A DNA stretch of 64,000 nucleotides. Origin: Rossellomorea sp. AcN35-11 (GTDB lineage Bacteria > Bacillota > Bacilli > Bacillales > Bacillaceae_B). Positions 24,220 through 32,762 of this stretch are shown one piece after another. The stretch lies in assembly GCA_030388825.1 (NCBI GenBank), contig CP128835.1, positions 1,346,001 to 1,410,000 of the forward strand, in the 5' to 3' direction. The notes beneath the pieces are model-generated. The model was not told the origin of the DNA, made no database searches, and was given only the letters and a program-made list of their open reading frames with translations. Numbering within the stretch: the stretch's first letter is position 1; every line of letters starts with the position of its first letter. The translations under genes and the position numbers were made by a program.

Positions 24220-25433
24220 GTATACCTACATTACATCATCTGAGCAAAGAAACAAATCACTTTACACGCCCGGTCGTTTGGAAATCATTCCTTAAAAAGA
24301 CGAATTGGGATAAGATTTATACCGATTTTGTACGGGAAGTCCAAAATAGCGAAAGAATTCCCCAAATGAATATTAATGTGAAGGACGCAGTCAAGCCGTG
24401 GTTAAGAAATAGAATAAAAGATTCTTCAGTCGATAATCATGATTCATTGGAACAATGGTTTTCTCAATGGCTAGGAGGTGACAATTTCTGTGTATTGTTT
24501 GACAGAATAACAGATTATAGTGAAAAAATACATGAGATTCTCACTTCTAATGTGTTGACGAACTTAGGGGAAAAGGATCTGAAAATGGGTGCAGACTCTT
24601 ATGCGATATTTGGAAACTACGGATATACACCATTTGGGATCCATCCGGATAATGAACCTATCTTCCTGATTCATTGTGGTCCATCTACCAAGGACGTGTG
24701 GTACTGGGAAACTGACCCTGATCCAAGTATAACAGGTAGAACGGATCTATTGGAGTCTGGATCTGAATGGGAAAAGTCTGCTGTCCATGTTGTGCTTAAA
24801 CCTGGTGATATGATATTTATCCCTAGCCAAATGTATCATTTGCTGTATACTCCGGACTTTTCAGTTACATTGGGGACTGCTTTGTTTCCTGCTAGCGCTC
24901 CCTCGTTAATCCGTTCGGGAATAGCTAATTTGGATCATCAGCCAGCTGACACACTATCCCTCTTCTGGTCAGAAGAAGAATCGATTGAGGCACAATACCA
25001 TTCCATAATAGATCAAGAGTTAAATGGAAATAATATAGATTTTGGCGAACTGATCTTCCAAGGAGTACTTGACCAGAGACGTTTACTCAGAAGCAACGGT
25101 GGTTTTATCGGAAGTCCAACCGAAATAGAACAGACAGCTTCCGTCAATTTTGAAAAATCCTGTTTTAGAGTAAAGAAGAATATCGAAATACCAATTAAGA
25201 AAAATGGAAGTGAACTGCACCTGTATCTTCGCGGTAGGAAGTGCAAATTGAATAACCATCCGTTAATCGAGAAAGCAGTGCACTTTATTCAAGCAACTCC
25301 AAAGTTTTCTTTAAAAGACGTGGCCAGAGAAATGGGAGAAGAATCTATCGCATTAGACTTGATCAAGTTACTCTATTTTAACAGAGGGATCGAAACGGCT
25401 TGTACGTGTCAAGTAAACGGAGGTGTGAAATGA
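24216..25433 (+). CDS. Cupin-fold oxygenase-like RiPP enzyme C, 405 aa
   Basis: Starts in an ATGA overlap with enzyme B, GGAGGACGGAAG upstream. Metal site GYTPFGIHPDNEPIF (HxD) and the distal His in IPSQMYHLLYTPDF following KPGDMIFIP. The C-terminal domain with LHLYLRGRKCKLNNHPLIEK and then FSLKDVAREMGEE looks like a winged helix and parallels enzymes A and B. It ends in an ATGA with the JmjC gene. Proposed Fe(II)/2-oxoglutarate peptide hydroxylase of the cluster, or a homologue that has kept only binding; the metal triad is complete, so catalysis is likely. Confidence 0.75.
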   Translation: MSIPTLHHLSKETNHFTRPVVWKSFLKKTNWDKIYTDFVREVQNSERIPQMNINVKDAVKPWLRNRIKDSSVDNHDSLEQWFSQWLGGDNFCVLFDRITDYSEKIHEILTSNVLTNLGEKDLKMGADSYAIFGNYGYTPFGIHPDNEPIFLIHCGPSTKDVWYWETDPDPSITGRTDLLESGSEWEKSAVHVVLKPGDMIFIPSQMYHLLYTPDFSVTLGTALFPASAPSLIRSGIANLDHQPADTLSLFWSEEESIEAQYHSIIDQELNGNNIDFGELIFQGVLDQRRLLRSNGGFIGSPTEIEQTASVNFEKSCFRVKKNIEIPIKKNGSELHLYLRGRKCKLNNHPLIEKAVHFIQATPKFSLKDVAREMGEESIALDLIKLLYFNRGIETACTCQVNGGVK

Positions 25434-26218
25434 CTATCGCTGTAAAAGAAGTGATCTTAGAAGAAGATATCCCATTACATGCATTGGACCAGCCGGTGAT
25501 AGTAAGAAAACACTTATCGTATTCAGGATACTCCAATCTTGTATCACATACTATTGAGTTTCTTAAACATAGTGGTTGTTCCATTATAGCGAGCCGGAAA
25601 GGGGAGCGGGAAACAAGGGAATTTAGCCTGGATGAATATCTTGTCTATATGAATGAAACGAGTGATGAGAATCCATGGTATGCGTCCAACTTGCGCAATA
25701 GTGAAATGTTAAATGGGATTATGGAGAAAATCGAGCTGCCGGCATCCTTTTCTAATTGGTTGGACTCTTTACCACAAGATGTGAAGCCACCCTGGCTCTG
25801 GTTATTTATGGGCCCGGCCTCATCTTCTACAGCCCTTCATATTGATGTTATGATGAGCAGTGCGTGGAATCTACTTCTAAGCGGAACAAAAAAATGGAGG
25901 TTCTTATCTCCTGCAGAGTCTATTGTAAAGGATGTATTAGATGATGATTATGCTGATGAGTTTCCTTCTTCCAGATATGAGGTAGAAGTTCTTCAGTTTC
26001 CTGGAGATTTGGTTTTTACCCCAAGTGGTTGGGCGCATGAAGTCATAAACCTTGAACCCACTATGTCCGTTACGGGTAATTTCATTAACGAAAGTAACGT
26101 ACATCTAGCAGAAATGTACCTTAAGAAAAGGGATAAGGAAGCTTGGATCAAAGTACTTAATAAGCTAAAAGAAATAAATCGTTTAACTAAAGGGTCAACC
26201 TCAGGAGGAATTCAATGA
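25430..26218 (+). CDS. JmjC/cupin-8 hydroxylase, 262 aa
   Basis: Starts in the ATGA overlap (CGGAGGTG upstream), so the longer frame from 25400 is not used. Typical cupin-8/JmjC enzyme: LHIDVMMSSAWNLLLSGTKK gives the HxD pair and the Lys that usually binds 2-oxoglutarate; the distal His is in SGWAHEVINLEP. Family members hydroxylate protein or peptide residues (Asn, Asp, His, Arg, Lys) in an Fe(II)/2-oxoglutarate-dependent reaction. It is of a different subfamily from the three 400-residue cupins, so it likely acts at another residue of the precursor. Coupled by ATGA to the exporter gene. Confidence 0.85.
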   Translation: MTIAVKEVILEEDIPLHALDQPVIVRKHLSYSGYSNLVSHTIEFLKHSGCSIIASRKGERETREFSLDEYLVYMNETSDENPWYASNLRNSEMLNGIMEKIELPASFSNWLDSLPQDVKPPWLWLFMGPASSSTALHIDVMMSSAWNLLLSGTKKWRFLSPAESIVKDVLDDDYADEFPSSRYEVEVLQFPGDLVFTPSGWAHEVINLEPTMSVTGNFINESNVHLAEMYLKKRDKEAWIKVLNKLKEINRLTKGSTSGGIQ

Positions 26219-27441
26219 AACCGATACATATTCTTAAAGACTTAAACTTTCTTACCTTTTGGTTAGCCCATGTCATTTCTTCTATTGGGAATACTCTCAT
26301 ACCTGTCACTATTACATTTGCAGTATTAGAGGTTACAGGAAGTGCAACCAGTCTTGGCCTCGTATTAGGGGCACTTTGGATTTCACGAGTGTTATTCGTC
26401 ATGTTTGGAGGGGTTTGGGCTGACCGTATTTCAAGAAAGAGTATTCTGATTGGTTCGGATCTGCTTCAAGGGGTCAATCATTTCATTATTGCTTTTCTCT
26501 TTTTTACCCATTCGATTGAGCTGTGGCATTTAGTGGTCTCTGCCTTGCTATACGGTGCTGTTAGTGCTTTTCATTCCCCTGCCTCAGGTGGACTGATTCC
26601 ACAAATTGCAAAAGAAGATCAGCTTCAACAGGCAAATTCACTCCTAAGCGTAGTGAATAGCATATTTGAAATAGCTGGTCCAGCCATTGCGGGGATATTG
26701 GTTGTTTTGGTCGGGTTTGATGTAATCTTCTTCATTGACGCCATGACTTTCTTTGTAAGTCTGGTACTCATGTTACTGGTTACACCGAAGTACAAGTTGG
26801 AAATCACAGTAGGTAACACCTATTGGCAAGATTTGAAAGAGGGGATACATTTAGCGAAGAATCAAACTTGGATATGGAGGTCACTTATCACCTTTTCCCT
26901 GATAAACTTTGCAGTTGCAACTTTTAATGTTCTTGGTCCGATAGCTCTTTTAGATCAATTAGATGGTCCGAAAGAATGGGGAATGATTCTAACCGCTGCC
27001 TCGGTTGGCGGGTTGCTGGGAGGTTTGATTTCTCATAACTTCAAGCCAAAGAATCCATTAAAGTTTGCCTTTAGCTTAATGACGGTTTTGGTGCCCCTTG
27101 AAATCCTTATGCTGATCGGTCCGGCTTCACACTGGTTGATTATGGCTGTGGCTATGTTGGCAAGCGCAAGTATTATCATAAGTGCCGTTTTCTGGGATAC
27201 ACTCGTTCAACAAAAGGTACCTGAACATATGCTATCCAGAATCGGTTCATTGGATTCTTTTGTTTCCTTTGTATTCATGCCGGTGGGGTTTGTATTGGCG
27301 GGACCTATTTCTGAGGTGCTAGGAATCACATGGACCCTTCTCCTCTTGGCATCTTTAGTTTTCATCCTGAACATAGGGGTCATCTATTTTAAAGATGTTA
27401 GAAAGGCAGAATTTGATCAGTCAATGAATATGGAAGCATGA
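26215..27441 (+). CDS. MFS transporter, probable exporter of the RiPP, 408 aa
   Basis: Twelve-helix major facilitator of the MFS_3/enterobactin exporter-like type, starting MKPIHILKDLNFLTFWLAHV, with the loop-2 motif GGVWADRISRKSIL (GxxxDRxxRR-like) near residue 65 and a second half from about 215. The start overlaps the JmjC stop (ATGA) with AGGAGGAATTC upstream. As last gene of the operon it is the obvious candidate to export the mature peptide and protect the producer. No dedicated peptidase is seen in the cluster, so leader removal must be by the 193-residue protein or a host protease. Confidence 0.85.
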   Translation: MKPIHILKDLNFLTFWLAHVISSIGNTLIPVTITFAVLEVTGSATSLGLVLGALWISRVLFVMFGGVWADRISRKSILIGSDLLQGVNHFIIAFLFFTHSIELWHLVVSALLYGAVSAFHSPASGGLIPQIAKEDQLQQANSLLSVVNSIFEIAGPAIAGILVVLVGFDVIFFIDAMTFFVSLVLMLLVTPKYKLEITVGNTYWQDLKEGIHLAKNQTWIWRSLITFSLINFAVATFNVLGPIALLDQLDGPKEWGMILTAASVGGLLGGLISHNFKPKNPLKFAFSLMTVLVPLEILMLIGPASHWLIMAVAMLASASIIISAVFWDTLVQQKVPEHMLSRIGSLDSFVSFVFMPVGFVLAGPISEVLGITWTLLLLASLVFILNIGVIYFKDVRKAEFDQSMNMEA

Positions 27442-27490
27442 CGTGAAAGAGAGGAAAGGTACTTTCACCTGAGAATCTAGATATAACTGA

Positions 27491-27542
27491 AGGGGCCAAA
27501 AAAGTTAAAGCAGCTGCTGAAACTATAACATTTTTGGTCCCT
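27491..27542 (+). terminator. Terminator of the RiPP operon
   Basis: AGGGGCCAAAAA (27491-27502) pairs with TTTTTGGTCCCT (27531-27542), with one G-T pair, around a loop that itself holds CAGCTG. It lies 50 bases after the MFS stop codon. Confidence 0.65.
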
Positions 27543-27672
27543 AATTCTCGCAATTGATGATCTTATCGACAACTTCATCGTTTATACCCATTAGCCCATA
27601 TGTGGTTTCCATAAAGTATTGTTCCTCTTCTTTTCCTTCTTTTAGATATTGAAAAACAAGAACAAGCCGGGG
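27541..27672 (-). pseudogene. C-terminal gene remnant cut by a REP element
   Basis: On the minus strand an open frame without start reads VFQYLKEGKEEEQYF, then ETTYGLMGINDEVVDKIINC, and stops at 27541. Upstream it runs into the 27-bp palindrome at 27675-27701. It looks like the last 40 residues of a lost gene. The parent is not recognised. Confidence 0.4.
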
Positions 27673-27674
27673 AT

Positions 27675-27701
27675 GGGACAAGGAACCTGTCCCTCAGTCC
27701 C
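27675..27701. repeat. REP-like palindrome R1
   Basis: GGGACAAGG-AAC-CTGTCCC-TCA-GTCCC. It contains the TGA stop codon of the FAD-linked oxidase gene (stop at 27694-27696). Confidence 0.85.
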
Positions 27702-29064
27702 AAATCTTCCCCGGATTCAACCGACCCTCAGGATCCAGCAGCCTCTTAAACGACCTCATCACCTCCAAAGCCGCCCCATGCTCCAATTCCTGATATTTCA
27801 TTTTCCCAAGACCCACCCCGTGCTCTCCTGTGCAGGTACCCCCAACGTCCAATGCTTTAAGCACGAGTTTGTCGTTGATGCTTTCGGCTTTGTTCGCCAG
27901 ATCCTGATCATCGGAAGGATAGACCAGGATGGTGTGGAAATTGCCGTCTCCCACATGTCCGAATACGCCTCCCAATAGATTGCTTTCATCTATGAGTGTA
28001 CGGGCGTAGACGACTAGATCTGAGAGTTTCGAGAGGGGGACGCAGACGTCGGACCCGATGACGGACATGCCTTTCTTATGACGGAAGGCATAGGCCAGTT
28101 CGTGCCGGGCCCGCCACAGTTCGGCCCGGTCCTTTGATCCGCTGGCCCGTTCCCAGTTCTCGCCGCCCATGTCCTGGATTAAGCCTTGGACGATGGTGGC
28201 TTCTTCCTCTGCTGAAGCGCGGCTCCCTGCGAATTCCAAGAAGAGGGAGTGGGCTTCTGGAAAGTGGTAGTCTCCGTATACATTCACTTGTTTAATGCTG
28301 CTGGCATCCACGAGCTCCATCCTCATGACTGGAATTCCGCTCATTAGGATACTGTGAGCGGCTTCTGCACACTCTTTCGGCGTATCGAAGGTACACCGGG
28401 CCGCGATGGTATGCTCGGGAATGCCGTGAAGCTTTAATGTGATTTCCGAAATGATCCCGAGGGTGCCTTCTGATCCGACAAAGAGGCTGGATAAGTGGTA
28501 TCCGCTTGACGATTTCTTTACTTCGCTTCCGGTCCGGATGATTCTCCCGTCAGCCAGAATCACCTCCAAGCTTACTACCTGATCTTTCATGGAACCGTAT
28601 CGCACTGCGGTAGTCCCGCTGGCATTGGTCGCGACCATCCCCCCGATACTGGCATCGGCCCCGGGATCGATGGGGAAGGATAGGCCGCTTCTGTTAATCT
28701 CCTTATTCAGCTCCAAGCGGGTGATTCCCGGCTGTACAGTGACGGTTAAATTCTCCGGGGAAAAGGAGATGATCTCTTTCATCCGTTCGAAGCTCATGGA
28801 AATCCCTTTCTGAACAGGGATGGCTTGGCCGTCCAATCCTGATCCTGCGCCGTATGGCGTTACGGGTATCTCATATTCATTGGCCACGTGCAAAATCTCT
28901 ACAATATCCTCTTTCCCTTCAGGAAAAACAACGACATCAGGCTCGATAGGAAGATGGCTCGATTCGTCTTGGCTGTGACGGAAGCGGTCACTTTCGCTGA
29001 TGCTTACCTTTTCTTTCCCAATACTGGTTTCTAATCGTTCGATCCAGTTCTTCGTCAAGTTCAA
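27694..29064 (-). CDS. glcD: FAD-linked 2-hydroxy-acid oxidase/dehydrogenase (GlcD-like), 456 aa
   Basis: FAD-binding type-4 (VAO/PCMH) domain at about residues 40-180 (VTPYGAGSGLDGQAIP, GADASIGGMVATNASGTTAV). C-terminal oxidase domain to 456 with FGHVGDGNFHTILVY and CTGEHGVGLGKMKY, typical of glycolate or D-lactate dehydrogenases. It oxidises a 2-hydroxy acid to the 2-oxo acid, probably at the inner membrane face with electrons to quinone (family knowledge). Divergent from the FadR-type regulator, with twin operators between. No iron-sulfur partner (GlcF) is present, so it is more like single-subunit D-lactate dehydrogenases. Its stop codon lies inside REP element R1. Confidence 0.85.
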   Translation of the reverse strand: MNLTKNWIERLETSIGKEKVSISESDRFRHSQDESSHLPIEPDVVVFPEGKEDIVEILHVANEYEIPVTPYGAGSGLDGQAIPVQKGISMSFERMKEIISFSPENLTVTVQPGITRLELNKEINRSGLSFPIDPGADASIGGMVATNASGTTAVRYGSMKDQVVSLEVILADGRIIRTGSEVKKSSSGYHLSSLFVGSEGTLGIISEITLKLHGIPEHTIAARCTFDTPKECAEAAHSILMSGIPVMRMELVDASSIKQVNVYGDYHFPEAHSLFLEFAGSRASAEEEATIVQGLIQDMGGENWERASGSKDRAELWRARHELAYAFRHKKGMSVIGSDVCVPLSKLSDLVVYARTLIDESNLLGGVFGHVGDGNFHTILVYPSDDQDLANKAESINDKLVLKALDVGGTCTGEHGVGLGKMKYQELEHGAALEVMRSFKRLLDPEGRLNPGKIWD

Positions 29065-29138
29065 TCACCTGCTTTTTATATTTTTATAATTTTCTAAATT
29101 TTATATTTACAAATAGATTAGCATAATTTAACATGAAT

Positions 29139-29176
29139 GTATACGGTATACCGGCTTAAAAAGTACACGGTATACC
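29139..29176. promoter_or_regulatory. Twin operators between glcD-like gene and its regulator
   Basis: GTATACGGTATACC at 29139-29152 and GTACACGGTATACC at 29163-29176: two near-identical, partly palindromic 14-mers exactly 24 bp apart in the divergent promoter region. They fit binding sites of the FadR-subfamily regulator encoded at 29236. Confidence 0.7.
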
Positions 29177-29235
29177 ACCAAGTAAACGGACATCTTGTAT
29201 AAAAAAATTCAACGAACACGATGGGAGGGAGTGAC

Positions 29236-29904
29236 TTGCCGAGGATTATTAAAAAGGAAACATTAGCAGAGCAAGCCTTCAATTTGATTAAGAAAGATAT
29301 TATTTCAGGTAAGTTAGCCCCTAAGGAAGAGCTTCCGGAGAAGAAGCTTGCCGAGGAATTGGGAATCAGCCGAACTCCGATCAGGGAGGCCTTGAAGCGG
29401 CTCGCAGCCGAAGGCCTTGTGATCATTTCCGATGCCAAGATGGCGGTTGTGGCCTCTTTTACAGAGGAAGATGCCCTGCAATTCCTTGAAATACGTGAAT
29501 TATTAGAAGTGTACAACCTTGAAATCATTGTGTCGACGATTGACGGGACAAAGCTGGATGAACTAAAGGACAATGTAGATCAGCAATGGAAAGCGATTAC
29601 AGAGGATTGTTACCAGGAGTTCATTGAGCTGGACCGGGAATTTCATCTGTTACTGGCGAGCGTCAATCCGAATCCAAAGCTAAGGGATATGATTCATACG
29701 GCCAATACCGGTGTGAATCGCGCCTTCCTCGTTCTATCCAATTCCCTGCGGTTAAGTGCCAGGGAAGCGTTTGACGAACATAAACGGGTTCTTGCAGCCC
29801 TTCAGGACCAAGATGTTGAAATGGCCAAAAGAGAAATGTCAGCTCATATGAAGAACATTGAACGAAGAATTCAAGGATATTATCAAAAGGAGGAAGGAAA
29901 TTGA
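29236..29904 (+). CDS. GntR/FadR-subfamily transcription regulator, 222 aa
   Basis: Winged helix at residues about 5-70 (LGISRTPIREALKRLAAEGL), then an all-helical FCD ligand domain with the metal-site pattern (DREFH about 140, later His in SAHMKNIERR). The TTG start at 29236 has GGGAGGGAG at good spacing; an in-frame ATG at 29221 overlaps that site and is less likely. FCD regulators usually repress until an organic acid binds. It probably controls both the divergent dehydrogenase and its own operon with the TRAP transporter, whose first gene overlaps its stop codon. Confidence 0.85.
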   Translation: MPRIIKKETLAEQAFNLIKKDIISGKLAPKEELPEKKLAEELGISRTPIREALKRLAAEGLVIISDAKMAVVASFTEEDALQFLEIRELLEVYNLEIIVSTIDGTKLDELKDNVDQQWKAITEDCYQEFIELDREFHLLLASVNPNPKLRDMIHTANTGVNRAFLVLSNSLRLSAREAFDEHKRVLAALQDQDVEMAKREMSAHMKNIERRIQGYYQKEEGN

Positions 29905-30914
29905 AGAAAATCATTCCATTTTTGTTGATTGCCATTCTATTCATTTCGGCGTGTGGACGACCTAGCGGCTCATCTAGTGAAGGGGGAGAGGAAACGTACA
30001 CGATCCGTATTGCCCACCTGGTGCCTGAGGAGCAATCCTCTCATGTGGCAGCCGAAACCTTTAAAGAAAAAGTAGAGAAAGAATCCGACGGCCGTATTAA
30101 AGTGGAGCTTTATCCTAACGGTCAGCTTTACGGTTCGGATCGTGAAGCGATTGAAGCGGTTCAATTAGGCAACATAGAAATGACCATCCCTGCAGTAGCC
30201 CCTCTTGCCTCCTTTAACGAAAAATTCTTAGTGTTTGATTTACCTTTCCTTTTTAACAGCAATGAAGCAGCCTATCGAGCACTCGACGGTGAGCTCGGTC
30301 AGGAATTAATGGCCGACTTAGAAAAAAATGACCTGAAAGGCTTAGTGTTCGGGGAAAATGGATTCCGTCACATGTCAAACAATGAGGGCCCGATTGAAAG
30401 CCCTGACCAGCTCGATGGCCTGAAGTTCCGAACGCTTGAGAACCCTCTCCATACCGATACCTTTAAAGCATTTGGCGCAAATGCCTCTCCGTTTGCCTTC
30501 GGCGAATTGTATACGGCTTTGCAGCAGGGGACGTATGACGCCATGGAATGTCCCGTTTCCCTTTATTACACAAACAAATTTTATGAAGTACAGGACTACT
30601 TATCATTAACCGGACATGTGTACGCAGCTACAGCGCTCCTTATGAACAATGACTTCTACAACGAATTACCTGAAGATTTGCAAAAGTTGATCACAGAAGC
30701 ATCGGAAGAATACCGTGATGAACAGCGGGGACTTGCTCAAAAGCAGGATGTAGAATTCCTGGACAAGTTGAAGGAAAACGGAATGGAAGTCAATGACCTG
30801 ACGAAAGAGCAAAGAGATGCCTTCCGTGAAGCAGCGTCATCCGTTTATGACAAGTATGTTCCGAAAATCGGAGAAGATCTCGTGAACAAAGCGTTAGAAG
30901 CGAACGAAGAATAA
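29901..30914 (+). CDS. dctP: TRAP transporter substrate-binding lipoprotein, 337 aa
   Basis: TTG start overlapping the regulator stop, AAAGGAGGAAGG upstream. Lipoprotein signal LLIAILFISACGRPSG (Cys at about 18). DctP fold: IRIAHLVPEEQSSHVAAETF, the conserved FRTLENPLHTDTFKAFGANA stretch with the carboxylate-binding Arg, and QQGTYDAMECP. Captures a carboxylate outside the membrane and hands it to DctQM. Neighbouring dehydrogenase and aminotransferase point to a hydroxy- or keto-acid ligand; the exact substrate is unknown. Confidence 0.9.
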   Translation: MKKIIPFLLIAILFISACGRPSGSSSEGGEETYTIRIAHLVPEEQSSHVAAETFKEKVEKESDGRIKVELYPNGQLYGSDREAIEAVQLGNIEMTIPAVAPLASFNEKFLVFDLPFLFNSNEAAYRALDGELGQELMADLEKNDLKGLVFGENGFRHMSNNEGPIESPDQLDGLKFRTLENPLHTDTFKAFGANASPFAFGELYTALQQGTYDAMECPVSLYYTNKFYEVQDYLSLTGHVYAATALLMNNDFYNELPEDLQKLITEASEEYRDEQRGLAQKQDVEFLDKLKENGMEVNDLTKEQRDAFREAASSVYDKYVPKIGEDLVNKALEANEE

Positions 30915-30921
30915 TCCTATG

Positions 30922-30949
30922 ATGAATCAAGGCTGACCCCTTGGTTCAT
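30922..30949 (+). terminator. Hairpin between dctP and dctQ
   Basis: ATGAATCAAGG / CCTTGGTTCAT stem with one G-T pair and a 6-base loop. Without a T run it likely stabilises the dctP message or partly ends it, giving more binding protein than membrane subunits. Confidence 0.6.
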
Positions 30950-30972
30950 TGTGTCTGAAGGGAGCCTCACAC

Positions 30973-31452
30973 ATGACAAAGAAATTCGAGTATCTCGAAG
31001 AACTGATTCTTGTGCTCACCCTTGCGATTATGGTTGCCCTTATCTTTGCCCAGGTAGTAGGACGATATGTCTTCTCCTCCGCACCAAGCTGGACAGAGGA
31101 GATGGCCCGGTATATTCATATCTTCCAAGTATGGATTGGCGCAAGCTATGCCGTGAAAAAAAGACAGCATATTCGCATTGAAGCATTTATTGATTTATTT
31201 AAAGGAACCGCAAGAAAATTCATTGATACTCTGGCATTATTGATTTGGTTCGGCCTCGCCGTCTTCCTGGCGGTCTTCGGGACGCAGCTTGTCCTGGCAA
31301 GCTTTCAAAACGGCCAGATCACACCGGCCATGCAGATTCCCATGTGGCTCCCGTTCCTGGCCATTCCCATCGGGGGAGCCGGGATGGCCTTCCGCCTGAT
31401 TCAACAAGTCATCACGATTTGGCGCGGTGACGGAGAGGAGGTGGGGGTATGA
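30973..31452 (+). CDS. dctQ: TRAP transporter small membrane subunit, 159 aa
   Basis: Four hydrophobic helices with the DctQ signature (PSWTEEMARYIHIFQVWIGA, then AVKKRQHIRIEAF). The ATG at 30973 is preferred to the ORF extension from 30949. It overlaps dctM by 4 bases. Forms the membrane complex with DctM; import is driven by the sodium gradient in this family. Confidence 0.9.
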   Translation: MTKKFEYLEELILVLTLAIMVALIFAQVVGRYVFSSAPSWTEEMARYIHIFQVWIGASYAVKKRQHIRIEAFIDLFKGTARKFIDTLALLIWFGLAVFLAVFGTQLVLASFQNGQITPAMQIPMWLPFLAIPIGGAGMAFRLIQQVITIWRGDGEEVGV

Positions 31453-32733
31453 CGATTGGATTACTCTTTGGCACCCTGGCTGTTTGCTTATTGATCGGTG
31501 TCCCGATTGCCATCTCCCTTGGCGTATCCGCACTAGTCGCCATTTATTTCGGGTCGACGCTGCCCCTTGATATTATCACTCAAAAAGCCTTTACCTCACT
31601 GGATTCCTTCCCGCTCCTGGCGATTCCATTCTTTATGCTCGCCGGGATCCTGATGGGGAAAGGGGGCGTTTCCCAGCGGCTGTTGAATTTGGCCACTGCC
31701 CTGGTAGGCTGGATGGTCGGAGGACTCTCCATGGTGACCATCGTGTCCTGCATGTTTTTCGCGGCCATTTCAGGATCGGGTCCTGCCACAGTGGCAGCCA
31801 TCGGCGGATTCATGATTCCTGCCATGCGGGCACGTAACTATGGAGGCGGGTTCGCTTCAGCTGTCGCGGCTGCAGGCTGGGTCCATCGGTGTCATCATCC
31901 CGCCAAGCATTCCATTTGTTCTGTACGGTGTCATCGGAGGCGTTTCCGTTGGCAGTATGTTCTTAGCCGGCATTCTTCCTGGGCTTATTATCGGTCTCGG
32001 ACTTATGTTTACCGCCTATCTGATTGCAAAGAAAAGGGGATACGCACCGGAAGAGCAGACAACCTTTCAATTGAAGGATGTCATAAAAGCCACCAATGAA
32101 GCGAAATGGGCCCTTTTGATCCCAGTCATCATTTTAGGAGGAATCTATGGAGGGGTTTTCTCCCCGACGGAGGCTGCCGTCGTCGCAGTCGTCTATTCCT
32201 TGGTCGTCGGCCTGTTTGTCTATAAGGAACTCACGTGGAAAACCGTGTTTGAAAGCTTTCGGGAAGCGGTGGTGATCAACGCCACCACCATGATCATCAT
32301 CGGGCTGTCCGTCTCCTTTGCCTACTTCATGACGCTGGAGCAGATTCCGAATGACATTTCGACGTTTTTAACAGAGCTGTCAACGAATCCTGTTATCATT
32401 CTGATTGCCATCAATATCCTTCTTTTACTGGTAGGGATGTTCATTGATACGATTTCGGCCTTGGTGGTTCTGACACCCATCCTTCTGCCGATTGTCACAG
32501 CCGTCGGGGTGGACCCGGTGCATTTCGGCGTGATCCTGGTCGCAAACCTGGCCATCGGCTTCATTACGCCGCCCCTTGGGGTGAATCTGTTCGTCGCATC
32601 AAGCGTTGGCGGGGTTCGGTTTGAAAAGATCGCCTGGGCCATTGTCCCATTTCTTGTTTCTATGTTCATTTGTTTGCTCGTGATTACATTTTTCCCACCG
32701 CTTTCCCTCTGGTTACCAGGGCTGATGAGGTAA
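31449..32733 (+). pseudogene. dctM: TRAP transporter large permease DctM, one frameshift
   Basis: Two frames form one 427-residue DctM: the first starts MTIGLLFGTLAVCLLIGVPI and holds AISGSGPATVAAIGG, the second resumes AGSIGVIIPPSIPFVLYGVI and runs to FFPPLSLWLPGLMR. The junction near 31870 (GCAGGCTGGG) is repaired by removing one G, giving AVAAAAGSIG as in intact homologues. The total of 1285 bases equals one extra base. All about 12 helices are present, so this is probably a working gene with a sequence error rather than a decayed one. Confidence 0.8.
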
Positions 32734-32762
32734 GGGGAGAATAGAGAAAGGTGTAGAAGCAT

